Below are positions 25,066 to 33,575 of a stretch of DNA of 64,000 nt, in pieces (within the stretch, counting starts at the first letter, position 1; every line of letters starts with the position of its first letter). The DNA is taken from NCBI RefSeq assembly GCF_003024385.1, contig NZ_PVZN01000007.1:1-64000 (forward strand), written 5' to 3'. A program made the position numbers and the translations under genes. This DNA comes from Pseudomonas sp. BBP2017. GTDB taxonomy: Bacteria; Pseudomonadota; Gammaproteobacteria; Pseudomonadales; Pseudomonadaceae. Under the pieces are notes generated by a model, which saw nothing but the letters and a program-made list of their open reading frames with translations, did no database searches and was not told the origin of the DNA.

Positions 25066-25695
25066 ATGACCTTCTCGCTGTTGTTTGCCGTGCTGGCTTC
25101 CGGATTTATCTATGGCATCACCCCGGGGCCGGGCGTGCTCGCGGTGCTGGGCATTGGCGCGTCGCGTGGACGCAAGGCCGGTGCCGGCTTCCTCTGCGGT
25201 CATCTGTTGGGCGACGTGCTGTGGTGCAGTACGGCGCTGGTGGCGATTGTCGGTGCCCGCCAGATCGGCAGTTCGGTGTTCGACATTCTCGGTCTGCTCA
25301 GCGGCCTGTACCTGTTCTGGCTGGGCTTGCGTGCGCTGCGCAGCCGTCCGGGCAATGGCCAGGGTGAGCAGGGAGCGGTACGCCAGCCGTTCTGGCACGG
25401 CATCGTGTTTGGCCTGACCAATCCCAAGGCCTACCCGGTGGCGGTGGCGACTTTTACCGCGCTGATCTCCAGCCGCGCCGAAACCCTGGAATGGTCAATG
25501 CTGCCGGCGCTCATTGCCTTGAGTTTTCTCGGCGGCCTGCTGGCCTACGTGATTCTTATCGCTATCGTCGGCGCCCGTCATGTGCGCACCCTCTACACCC
25601 GCTATGAACTGTGGATCACCCGTGCCTGCGGGGTGATGTTCATCGGCTTTGCCGTTAATGCCCTGATGCATGCCTTGCCGGGGTTGATGCCGTAG
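25066..25695 (+). CDS. LysE/RhtB-family exporter
   Basis: A 209-residue inner-membrane protein with six hydrophobic segments. The first segment and loop carry the family signature TPGPGVLAVLGIGASRGRKA, followed by GHLLGDVLWCSTALVAIVGA and GLTNPKAYPVAVATF. These proteins export amino acids or related metabolites. The substrate is unknown, and it stands alone upstream of a convergent SulP gene. Confidence 0.9.
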   Translation: MTFSLLFAVLASGFIYGITPGPGVLAVLGIGASRGRKAGAGFLCGHLLGDVLWCSTALVAIVGARQIGSSVFDILGLLSGLYLFWLGLRALRSRPGNGQGEQGAVRQPFWHGIVFGLTNPKAYPVAVATFTALISSRAETLEWSMLPALIALSFLGGLLAYVILIAIVGARHVRTLYTRYELWITRACGVMFIGFAVNALMHALPGLMP

Positions 25696-25710
25696 CGCTA
25701 GCGGCGGTTT

Positions 25711-25770
25711 CATCGCGGGGCAAGCCCGCTCCCACAGGCCGTTAACCCGTAGGAGCCTTGCCCCGCGATC
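25711..25770. repeat. Pair of inverted REP elements
   Basis: CATCGCGGGGCAAGCCCGCT (25711-25730, continuing CCCAC) is followed 18 bases later by an inverted, shortened copy GTAGGAGCCTTGCCCCGCGA (25749-25768) that lacks the CGGG block. The pair lies between convergent lysE-type and sulP genes, the usual BIME-like placement. Confidence 0.82.
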
Positions 25771-27469
25771 ATCCAGACACCGTCTCCCTGCGCATGCGGT
25801 TATGCCACAACCGATACGCCCGAATCCCCGAACGCACCGAACCGAACAGCATCCCGTTCTCCATTTCCCGGGCGATTCCCGAACGTACCAGCATGCGCAG
25901 GAAACGCCCGCGCGCCCGCGCAATGCCGAAGTGGATACCGTGCGCCTCAAGGGTTTCACGTACCTCTCGTAGCGCCGCAATACCGCTGACGTCGATGGAG
26001 CTGACCGCCTCGGCATCGAACAACACCGCACGCGGCTCAGGCTCGCGTTGCACTGCTTCGAGCAGGCGCATCTTGAAGTAGTCGGCATTGAAGAACAGGA
26101 TCGCGTCGTCGAAGCGATAGACCACCAGGCCTTTGACCGTACGCGCGTCCTTGTGTCTTTTGATATCTACCTGGCCTTCAATGCCAGGCACCCAGCCGAG
26201 CACCGCGTCGGTGGGTTGGTAGATGCTGTGGAGCAGGCGCAGGATGGCCAGGGTCACGGCGATGATGATGCCCGGCAACACACCGACACCGAGCACGCCC
26301 GCGGTGGTCAGCACACACAGCCAGAATTCGAAACGGCTGAGCTTGTAGATCTTGCCCAGCGACTTCACGTCGATCAGGCCCCAGCCGGCCATCAACAGCA
26401 CCGCGCCCAGAGCTGCCTGGGGAATCCAGGCCATGGGGGCGGTGAAGAACAACAGGATCAACGCGATTACCAGAGCAGCGATGATACCCACCAGCTGGCT
26501 CTTGCCACCGACCATGTCGTTGACCGCGGTGCGCGAGTCGGCGCCACTGACGGCGAAGCCCTGGGAAACCCCGGCAGCGATGTTGGTCACCCCCAGAGCG
26601 AGGAACTCGTGGTTGGCATTGATCGCATAGCCATGCCGGGCAGCAAAGCTGCGGGCGGTCAGCATCGCGCTGCAGAAACTCACGGTGGCGATACCCAGGG
26701 CGTCACGCAGCAGGCTTTTCATTTCTTCGAGGTTGGTCTTAGGCCAGGCCAGTTCTGGCATACCGCCTGGCACCGGGCCGAGAATCGCCACGCCGAAGCG
26801 GTCGAGGCCAAACCCGCCGACCACCAGTGTCGCGAGCGCCACTGTCACCAATGCGGCGGGCAGCCGGGGGAATTGGCGTGGCAACCAGATCAGTAACGCC
26901 AGGCCGACCAGGCCGATGCTCAGCGTCACCCAGTGGATTTCCTCCAGGCGTTGCAGCAGGTTGATCAGGCTGAGAATGAAGCCGTTGCCTTCGATCTGAA
27001 AACCCAGCACCTTGCCTAGTTGACCCGCCAGCAGGCTCAGGCCGATGCCGTTGAGGTAACCGATCAGAATCGGGCGTGAGAAAAAACTGGCGATAAAGCC
27101 GGCACGCGCCAGCCCGGCCCCGATCAGCATCAGGCCGACCAGAATGGTGACAATCACCGATAACTGCGCCAATCGAGTGGGGTCACCCAGCGCCAGCGGC
27201 GCAATGGCCCCGGCGACCATGGCGCAAGTCGCCGCATCCGGCCCGACCATCAACTGTCGCGAGCTGCCGATCAGGGCATAGACCATCATCGGCAAAACGC
27301 AGGCATAGAGCCCGTACTGCGGCGGCAGACCAACAATCTGCGCATAGGCGATGGCGATCGGAATCTGGATCGCCGCCACCGATAAACCGGCCTGCAGGTC
27401 GGCGTGGAACCATTCACGGCGATAACGCAGGAGATTGGCCAGGCCCGGGAGCCAGCGAGAGAGCAGCAT
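25769..27469 (-). CDS. SulP/SLC26-family anion transporter with STAS domain
   Basis: A 566-residue inner-membrane carrier with the SulP fold: GLSVAAIQIPIAIAYAQIVG (helix 1), LPPQYGLYACVLPMMVYALI, then VGPDAATCAMVAGAI in helix 3. The C-terminal STAS domain (about 440-545) holds LVVYRFDDAILFFNADYFKM and LFDAEAVSSIDVSGIAALRE. Substrates of bacterial SulP proteins include sulfate, bicarbonate and dicarboxylates; none can be assigned here. The ATG at 27469 has AAAGGA 8 bases upstream and is preferred over 27499. A short basic tail (RARGRFLRMLVRSG) follows the STAS core. Confidence 0.9.
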   Translation of the reverse strand: MLLSRWLPGLANLLRYRREWFHADLQAGLSVAAIQIPIAIAYAQIVGLPPQYGLYACVLPMMVYALIGSSRQLMVGPDAATCAMVAGAIAPLALGDPTRLAQLSVIVTILVGLMLIGAGLARAGFIASFFSRPILIGYLNGIGLSLLAGQLGKVLGFQIEGNGFILSLINLLQRLEEIHWVTLSIGLVGLALLIWLPRQFPRLPAALVTVALATLVVGGFGLDRFGVAILGPVPGGMPELAWPKTNLEEMKSLLRDALGIATVSFCSAMLTARSFAARHGYAINANHEFLALGVTNIAAGVSQGFAVSGADSRTAVNDMVGGKSQLVGIIAALVIALILLFFTAPMAWIPQAALGAVLLMAGWGLIDVKSLGKIYKLSRFEFWLCVLTTAGVLGVGVLPGIIIAVTLAILRLLHSIYQPTDAVLGWVPGIEGQVDIKRHKDARTVKGLVVYRFDDAILFFNADYFKMRLLEAVQREPEPRAVLFDAEAVSSIDVSGIAALREVRETLEAHGIHFGIARARGRFLRMLVRSGIAREMENGMLFGSVRSGIRAYRLWHNRMRRETVSG

Positions 27470-27588
27470 GAACGGGTCCTTTCGAGAATGTCGCAACAAT
27501 GCTGAAGAGTACGCAATAGCGCTAATTAAAGCGCATTGCGTGTTCCGGGGCAGGGTGTCAGATCAAAAGGTCGAGTCGGGACAGCACA

Positions 27589-28159
27589 CTAGCTGCGCAT
27601 ACAGGCTTCGCGTTTGTTGTAGAAGGTACAGTCAGAAGGAACATCCTTGGTGACCAGGCTCATCGCGCCAATGACAACATTGTCTCCGATCGTCAGGTGG
27701 TCAGCGATGATGCAGCTGTTGGCCCCGACGCTGACGTTGTCGCCAATTCTCAAATCGTAGTGATCGAGTCCTAGCGTCTTGATTCCGACGGTCGCGTTCT
27801 GACGAACGAAGAAGTTGCGGCCAATGTTTGCATGGCCGGTAATCACCACGCCCGGCAGGTGTGCAATTCGCAAACCCGGCCCGATGGATGCCGTGATGTC
27901 GATGTCCACTGCGTATTTCAGGTTTAGCCGTTGCTGCATCTTGCGCGCGCGCGGACCAGAACCCACCTTTGCTGTGAAGGTACTGGGCAAGGCGGAACGA
28001 GAACAGGAACCGTAGCTTGTTGTCCTTCCTGGTGCGACGAACAATGTTGGAGATCAGCCCGGTGCGGCTGCCCTGTTTTTTCTTGTTGGAGACTTCAAGT
28101 CGCCAACATTCAAACAACCATTCAAGCGTCACGCTGTGGTTCCTCGGAGGGGGATTCAT
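27589..28159 (-). pseudogene. Frameshifted serine acetyltransferase-like (hexapeptide) gene
   Basis: Two overlapping minus-strand frames together make one CysE-like acetyltransferase. The first (from 28159) gives the N-terminal part (KLRFLFSFRLAQYLHSKGG). The second carries the left-handed beta-helix (KMQQRLNLKYAVDIDI, IGPGLRIAHLPGVVITGHAN, IGRNFFVRQNATVGIKTLG, IGDNVSVGANSCIIADH) to the stop at 27589. The frame is lost in a GC-dinucleotide run at 27943-27953. Adding one GC pair would restore S-A-R-A-R-K-M-Q-Q. This is a natural frameshift, a slippage-switched gene, or a base error in a GC run. Such enzymes O-acetylate serine or polysaccharide sugars. The second frame alone may still be translated, but it would lack the N-terminal part. 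Confidence 0.75.
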
Positions 28160-28240
28160 AAGGGCTTTGCCGGTGGTATGCGCTTGGCGCCTCGCCGAAG
28201 GGGACTATCAGGTCGTCGAGGTTGAACATTATATGCTTGA

Positions 28241-28597
28241 CGCTGCGTTCAGTCTGGTCCTGCGCCTGCAGCCATGCTGTCCACCCATGCCGGCGGGGGA
28301 ACTGTGGATCTGGGCGTGGTGTTTAAGCTCGTCGAGCGCATGCGGGGGACCACTGGCATTGGCTACAGTATCCCGCGTGAAGGCAACACCGTGGAATACA
28401 TCACGCCTGAACTGCGTGACAACCCGGCGATCTCCCTATTGTCTTTGGTGCTCGATTCGCTGTTTCCGATCAAGGTCTTGTCACCGGCGGGCATGCGCTT
28501 GAGTACCCGGCTGTGGACGCGGGTGATTAGCGGGAAGTGCGGTAAAGGGTGTGGCCGTGAGACATCGATCGGGGGCACATCGTTCTCCGATTCATGA
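28241..28597 (+). pseudogene. Unrecognised coding remnant
   Basis: Between the acetyltransferase remnant and the lipoprotein hydrolase, 470 bases hold no intact gene. A plus-strand frame open from 28241 has a coding-like stretch (GIGYSIPREGNTVEYITPEL, AISLLSLVLDSLFPIKVLSP). Just upstream, another frame reads EGDYQVVEVEHYMLDAAFS. The two may be pieces of one gene joined by a frameshift near 28260. I do not recognise the family. With the neighbouring broken acetyltransferase this looks like a decayed locus, possibly of surface polysaccharide synthesis. Confidence 0.35.
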
Positions 28598-28630
28598 CAT
28601 ACCAGGCCTCCTGGCCTCTCATCGCGGCCA

Positions 28631-29467
28631 TCAGTCGACGGCGTGCTGTTGCCATAGCTGTGCCCAGTGCTGCACCCAGCAACAGCGATGGTCAAAACCG
28701 GCCAGCACGCTGACCTGGGCGCGATTGCCGGGCGGATAGCCGGCGACGAAGGATTCCACCAGGCGCGGGGGAATCGTCCGATCCTGCTCGCCCAGCAGAT
28801 GGACCTGCTCCACGCCGGCCAGTTGTGGGCGCAGCGCCACTGGATTGAGCGAACCGAGCAAGGGCGTGACGCGGTGGTGACCGGTCCACGCGGCGTGGTC
28901 GAGATTACCGGCGACGGTGATGACTCGAACCACATCGTTGCGCCGTGCCGCCAGCAGCAGGGCCAGGGCGCCGCCACCGGAATAGCCGATCAGCACCAGA
29001 CGCTGCGCGCCAGCGCGCTGCTTCAATTGCTCTGCGGCGCGATCGAGGCTATGCACCACCTCTTCGGCGAAGCGCGCCCCGGTCCAGTAGCGCGTTTGGC
29101 AGGGTGCGCTTGAGCTGCCCAGGTACTGACAGGGGCGGCCCAGGTAGGCGGCGTTGCCGCGCGGCTGTGCCAGCGCCAGACGCAAGGCAAGCGGGTTGAG
29201 TGGGGTAGGGTCGAGGGAGGGCTGTCGTGCGTTGCGCCAGGCGAAACCGTCGCCTTCCAGATAGAGTGTCAACACGTCGTCCTTGTCCCAGCGTTGCGAC
29301 GCAAAGGCTTGCAGGCGGAAGATTCCGGCCTCCAGTTCCAGCGCCTGCCAGTGCTGCCCCTGCGCCAGTTGCGCGGCCTGCTGACGGCGTTCGTCAGGGC
29401 TGGGGAAGGACGTGCAGGCAGCGAGCACTGCCAAGCCGAGCAGTAGCCCGAGTGGGCGTAAGTGCAT
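28631..29467 (-). CDS. Lipoprotein alpha/beta hydrolase
   Basis: A 278-residue protein with a lipobox (LGLLLGLAVLAACTSF, Cys18) and an alpha/beta hydrolase fold. The nucleophile elbow is LVLIGYSGGGALALLL (Ser near 165). Candidate acid and histidine are in HLLGEQDRTIPPRLVESF and VLAGFDHRCCW. Four cysteines (RPCQYLGSSSAPCQ and the CC near the end) could form disulfides, fitting a periplasmic location. The substrate is not known. It is transcribed alone. Confidence 0.85.
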   Translation of the reverse strand: MHLRPLGLLLGLAVLAACTSFPSPDERRQQAAQLAQGQHWQALELEAGIFRLQAFASQRWDKDDVLTLYLEGDGFAWRNARQPSLDPTPLNPLALRLALAQPRGNAAYLGRPCQYLGSSSAPCQTRYWTGARFAEEVVHSLDRAAEQLKQRAGAQRLVLIGYSGGGALALLLAARRNDVVRVITVAGNLDHAAWTGHHRVTPLLGSLNPVALRPQLAGVEQVHLLGEQDRTIPPRLVESFVAGYPPGNRAQVSVLAGFDHRCCWVQHWAQLWQQHAVD

Positions 29468-29551
29468 GTGCGGATGAACTCCATGAGTGTGTCGTGCTAA
29501 CGAGCACCGCGAGTCAGCGCGGGGATGTCAGTATGCCTGTCTTGTAAAAAA

Positions 29552-29579
29552 CAAGGCCAGGTCGCGAGACCTGGCCTTG
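29552..29579 (-). terminator. Intrinsic terminator of the autotransporter gene
   Basis: CAAGGCCAGGTC-GCGA-GACCTGGCCTTG is a perfect 12-bp stem with tetraloop, 19 bases behind the autotransporter stop. On the minus strand it runs into TGTTTTTTACAAG, a strong T-tract. Confidence 0.92.
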
Positions 29580-29597
29580 GGGTGTCACGGCAGCACT

Positions 29598-32500
29598 TTA
29601 GAATGCCCAGCGTGCCTTGAGCGAGGCGCCCTGGTTGGTGAAGCCGCTGCGCGCCTCGGCGTCGTAGCGCAGGCTGACTTCGGTGCCGTTGTCCAGGGTG
29701 TGGGTCAGGCCGAGGCCCGCGCGGGCCAGCCAGGGCTCCATCTCCATGCCCGGGGTCTTGAAGGCGGCACCTGGCGCGCCAGCGTAGAGGGATGTGATCG
29801 ATGACTGTTCGTTGATCACGTCGTACCCTGCACCGAGGTTGGCGCTGAGCACGGTGGCCTCGCTGAAGGCGTAGTCGAGCTTGCCGTCGACACTGAACAG
29901 CAACTCTTCGCTATCGCTGCCTTCCACGTTCAGGTTCAGTGTATCGGCGCCTTTTTCCTGGTAGTCCTCGCTTTCGATCCAGGTGTAGTCGACACGGGCC
30001 GACGGCACGAAGGTCAGCTGTTCGGACAACCGCAGGCTGTGGCCGATCCCGATGCCAGCATGGGCGCTATAGCTGTCGTAATCGGAGGTGGCGGTGAGGT
30101 TGGCGAAAGGCATGTGGCGTTTGCCTTCGCTGCGGTTCTGACCGACGTCGAGCTGGAAGTTCAGTTCGGTATCTTCGGCCAGGGCATAGCTGCCATAGCC
30201 GATCAGCAGGAAGGTATCGATCTTGGCGCTCTGCGGGGCAACGCGCGAGTCGTTGTCCAGGTTGGTGCGCGCGTAGGCGAACGCCATCCCCAGGCGTGTG
30301 GTCTCGGAGAGGGCGGCGTCAGCACCGATGGCCAGGCCCTGGGTGTCAGCGTCGTAGCCGGAGATGCCGCTGCGCTGGTCCTGCTCGGCCTGGGAGCCGA
30401 AGGTCTTGAGCCACAGGTTGTCTTCGGTCTGCGGGGCATCGCCGGAAGACAGGCCACTATTGCCGGCCTGACGGGCCTGGATGACCCGGTTGATCCCGGC
30501 CAGGGTGCTGCTGGTAGCGCTGCTGGTGTTACTGGCAGCGGTAGGCAGGGTGGAAGTGACGGCGTCGGAGACTTGCTGCTCGCTGGTCAGACCGACGAAA
30601 TGGCTGGCCAGTTCGCTGCTGGGGCTGCTGCGAATCACCTGGTCCAGCACCTGGGCAGCGCCGACGGCGGGGGCGTTACCAAGATCGGTGACGATTTCTT
30701 CCACCAAGCCGGGCGCTACAGGCTCTGGTTTTTCCGGCTTCGGTGGTTGTGGTTGTGGTTGCTCAGGCTTCGGTGGCTGCGGTTGTTCTGGGGTTGGCGT
30801 CTCGGGTTTTCCTGGCTTTTCGGGCACCGCTGCAGCCAGGGTCAAGCTGACGTTGTTACCCTCTTTAACAGCACCAAAGTTGAACAAGGTCGAGTTGTCG
30901 GTGACGGCAAAGGTGCCGTCGCTGACCAGCTTGCCTGCGCTGAGCACGTTTTGCAGGCGCTGAGTGCTGAAGCTGTGGTTGGGCGTGGCGACGTTGACGT
31001 CGATCTTGGCGTTGCTGGGCAGGGTGGCGGTGCCGTCGACGGCCAGTTTGCCGTAGCGGGTGTCGTTGGCGACGCCGATCTGCAGGGTACCGCTGGTCGC
31101 CTGCTGGTAGTCGCCGTGGAGGGCAGCGCTGGTGCCGGCGGCCAAGGCCACGGTACCGGCATTGTGGAAACCTTGGCTGACGGTAATGCCGTCGGCCATC
31201 AGCCCCGGAAGTACCTGGGCGCTGGTGGATGTGCCAGCGCCCATGTTCAGGGTCGCGCCTTGCTCGACGGTGAAGCTTTTTACGCTGAAGGCGTTGCTGC
31301 TGCTGAAGGTCGCTTTGGATTTCACCACCAGCTCGGCGCTTTGCGCGAGCACATCGCCCTGGAAGGCCGCCGTGTTGTCGCCCTTGATATATAGATGGTC
31401 GAAGTGGGTGGCGACACCGGTGTCGAACAGCGCGAGGACGCTGCCCTTGACGATGCCGCTGTTGGTGAACGCGGTCAGTCGGGCGCCGTCCTGAATGTGA
31501 ATGCCAGCGCTGGGCTGCTGATCGGAACCTTCGATACGGCCGCTGTTGTTGAGGTGGGTGACCGTGCTGTTATCAATGATCTGCAAGGCAGCCTCTTCAC
31601 CTTTGATTACGCCGCCTTGCTGGTTGTCGATTTCTTCGACCTGGCTTCGGTCAACAACCAAGCCATATGCGCTTTGGATGGTGCCACTGTTGGTGATCTT
31701 GCGCACCGTGCTGCCGTCGGAGACCTCAATGCCGTTGGAGTTACTGCGGATGACGCCTTGATTGAGTATGTCCCGAGTTTGGCTGCGGCCCGTCAGTGAC
31801 AGCGCGGCAAGGTGGCCGTTGCCAAGTCCGAGCAGACTGCCGGTGTTGATAATGTCGCCGCCGATGGTGGACTCGTTCAGATGGATTGCGCCCTGACCGC
31901 CCTCTATGACGCCACTGTTGTACAGGGTTTCGCCGATGCTGAAGCGGCTGAGCACCAGCGCAGCCTGCGTGGCACTCTCGGAATTGCGCAGGGTGCCTTC
32001 GTTGGTCAAGCTACCCTCGATAAGTGAGTTGTCGCCATAGAGGGCTGCACTCAGCGTGCTTGCGCTGCCGATGGTGCCCATGTTGTACAACTGATTACCG
32101 ATTCGCGCATTGTTTTGCAGGCGGATGGCGTTGCCTCCTGCGGTATTGAGAAGGGTGCCGCTTGGGGCGTTGACCAGGCCGCGCAGCGTGGCACCATCAA
32201 TGAGCAGGGCGGCACCGTCGGAGTGGTTGGCGGTGATTTCTCCGGCGTTGCTCAGCGCAGTCAGCGTGTAGCCGTTTTTCAGTTCGATCCCATAATTGCC
32301 GCCCTGGATCTGGCTGCCTGCGCCGTTCTCCAGCCAGTTACCTCGCATGGCACCGTTCAGTTCGATGGCAGTCTGACTACTCGTGATGATGCCTGCATCG
32401 CTGGTGATTTGGTAAAAGCCGGACGGCGCGGTAATAGCCGGGCCATTCTGGTTGTAAATTTCGCCCGTGACCCGGACGCTGCCATTGGAATTGTTCAGCG

Positions 32501-32720
32501 TGCAGGTGTCGTGGCCAGCCGACGAGCCAGTTATAAAGTTATCTGGCCGGGTGCAGACCTCGGTCGCCGCCAGCGCCACGCCCTGTTGGCTCAGGCCCAC
32601 CAGAGCGGCGGTCAGCAGCAGGCGACCACTTGCGCGCTTGCCTCCAGCGCTGGCGTGTTCGTCGGCGACCATAAAGGCCTGGCGGGTGTGGCTCCAGATG
32701 ATGCGGAATGCTCGGTTCAT
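29598..32720 (-). CDS. Large autotransporter (type Va), beta-helix passenger
   Basis: A 1040-residue surface protein. It has an extended signal peptide region (MNRAFRIIWSHTRQAFMVA at the start, then LLLTAALVGLSQQGVALA) and a passenger of ~560 residues built of short turns such as ITNSGTIQSAYGLVV and LNNSGRIEGSD, as expected for a beta-helix. A Pro/Lys/Glu-rich linker lies at ~630-667 (EKPGKPETPTPEQPQPPKPE). The outer-membrane barrel fills ~750-1040 and ends LKARWAF, with a terminal aromatic for Bam recognition. The passenger has no protease triad or RGD motif that I can see, so adhesion is the likely role. It has its own terminator. A divergent two-component pair lies just upstream and is a candidate regulator. 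Confidence 0.9.
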   Translation of the reverse strand: MNRAFRIIWSHTRQAFMVADEHASAGGKRASGRLLLTAALVGLSQQGVALAATEVCTRPDNFITGSSAGHDTCTLNNSNGSVRVTGEIYNQNGPAITAPSGFYQITSDAGIITSSQTAIELNGAMRGNWLENGAGSQIQGGNYGIELKNGYTLTALSNAGEITANHSDGAALLIDGATLRGLVNAPSGTLLNTAGGNAIRLQNNARIGNQLYNMGTIGSASTLSAALYGDNSLIEGSLTNEGTLRNSESATQAALVLSRFSIGETLYNSGVIEGGQGAIHLNESTIGGDIINTGSLLGLGNGHLAALSLTGRSQTRDILNQGVIRSNSNGIEVSDGSTVRKITNSGTIQSAYGLVVDRSQVEEIDNQQGGVIKGEEAALQIIDNSTVTHLNNSGRIEGSDQQPSAGIHIQDGARLTAFTNSGIVKGSVLALFDTGVATHFDHLYIKGDNTAAFQGDVLAQSAELVVKSKATFSSSNAFSVKSFTVEQGATLNMGAGTSTSAQVLPGLMADGITVSQGFHNAGTVALAAGTSAALHGDYQQATSGTLQIGVANDTRYGKLAVDGTATLPSNAKIDVNVATPNHSFSTQRLQNVLSAGKLVSDGTFAVTDNSTLFNFGAVKEGNNVSLTLAAAVPEKPGKPETPTPEQPQPPKPEQPQPQPPKPEKPEPVAPGLVEEIVTDLGNAPAVGAAQVLDQVIRSSPSSELASHFVGLTSEQQVSDAVTSTLPTAASNTSSATSSTLAGINRVIQARQAGNSGLSSGDAPQTEDNLWLKTFGSQAEQDQRSGISGYDADTQGLAIGADAALSETTRLGMAFAYARTNLDNDSRVAPQSAKIDTFLLIGYGSYALAEDTELNFQLDVGQNRSEGKRHMPFANLTATSDYDSYSAHAGIGIGHSLRLSEQLTFVPSARVDYTWIESEDYQEKGADTLNLNVEGSDSEELLFSVDGKLDYAFSEATVLSANLGAGYDVINEQSSITSLYAGAPGAAFKTPGMEMEPWLARAGLGLTHTLDNGTEVSLRYDAEARSGFTNQGASLKARWAF

Positions 32721-32815
32721 GCGGCTTCTCGGTTGACTGCTGTGGCCGTGAGGTAGATAGGCGCGCGAATCTAACCGATTGAGCAGGCACTAAAACTGAG
32801 CGAATCTGAGCGCTG

Positions 32816-33499
32816 TCAGGTCTGGATGTGTACCGCGGTGTAGAAGCAATACCCGGCATTGCGCAGGGTTTTGACTGGCAGACGTTGGCCGCTGGCTTGT
32901 TCGACGTTACGGCGCAGGCGGCGCATCTGGGTATCCAGGCGGCGCTGGTCGTACTGCAGGAAGTCTTCGCCCAAGGCCTCGACCACTTGTTGCCGGCTGA
33001 CATCGCGGCCGACCTCTTGCATCAGGCAGCGCAGCACCAGCAGGTCTTGTTGCGACAGGGCCACCGGTGGGGCGCCGGGCGGGGTCAGGCGCCGAGCCCC
33101 CAGTTCCAGCAGCCAGGGACGCTCTTCATGCTCGAAACCCAAGCGTCTTTGCAGCGACGCCAAGGTGGCGGCCAGCTCGTCGAGATCACAGCCTTTGGCC
33201 AGGTAGTAGTCGGCGCCAATATCCAATCCCTGGATGCGCGCGGCGGTGCCGCCGCGAGCGCTCAGTACCACGATGCCCAGGCGATGGCCGGACTGGCGCA
33301 TGCGACCGATCAGCTGCAGACCATCGCCGTCGGGCAGGCCCAGGTCGAGCACGGCGATCGAGTGACGCTGGGGGGCGAAGCGCTGGTGGAACTCATGCAG
33401 GTTGGCGGCGGTGTCGGTGGCGAAGCCGCAGTCGTCGAGGAACTCGCACAGTTCCAGGCGCAGTACAGGGTCGTCTTCGAGGAGTATCAGGCCGGTCAT
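32816..33499 (-). CDS. OmpR-family response regulator
   Basis: A 227-residue regulator. The receiver begins MTGLILLEDDPVLRLELCEF, with IAVLDLGLPDGDGLQLIGRM as phosphoacceptor region; the switch Lys position reads YYLAKGCDLDELA. The winged-helix domain ends QRRLDTQMRRLRRNVEQASG and LPVKTLRNAGYCFY. The ATG at 33499 starts exactly at the receiver; the frame open from 33601 overlaps the divergent kinase start and is rejected. Start codons of this gene and the kinase are 76 bases apart on opposite strands, and the autotransporter follows downstream on the same strand after 95 bases. Confidence 0.88.
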   Translation of the reverse strand: MTGLILLEDDPVLRLELCEFLDDCGFATDTAANLHEFHQRFAPQRHSIAVLDLGLPDGDGLQLIGRMRQSGHRLGIVVLSARGGTAARIQGLDIGADYYLAKGCDLDELAATLASLQRRLGFEHEERPWLLELGARRLTPPGAPPVALSQQDLLVLRCLMQEVGRDVSRQQVVEALGEDFLQYDQRRLDTQMRRLRRNVEQASGQRLPVKTLRNAGYCFYTAVHIQT

Positions 33500-33575
33500 T
33501 GCAAGGGTTTCAGGTGTCGGGACGCAATGAGCGTGCGAGGAAAAGATACAGAGCGGCATGATAGCATTCTGCATC

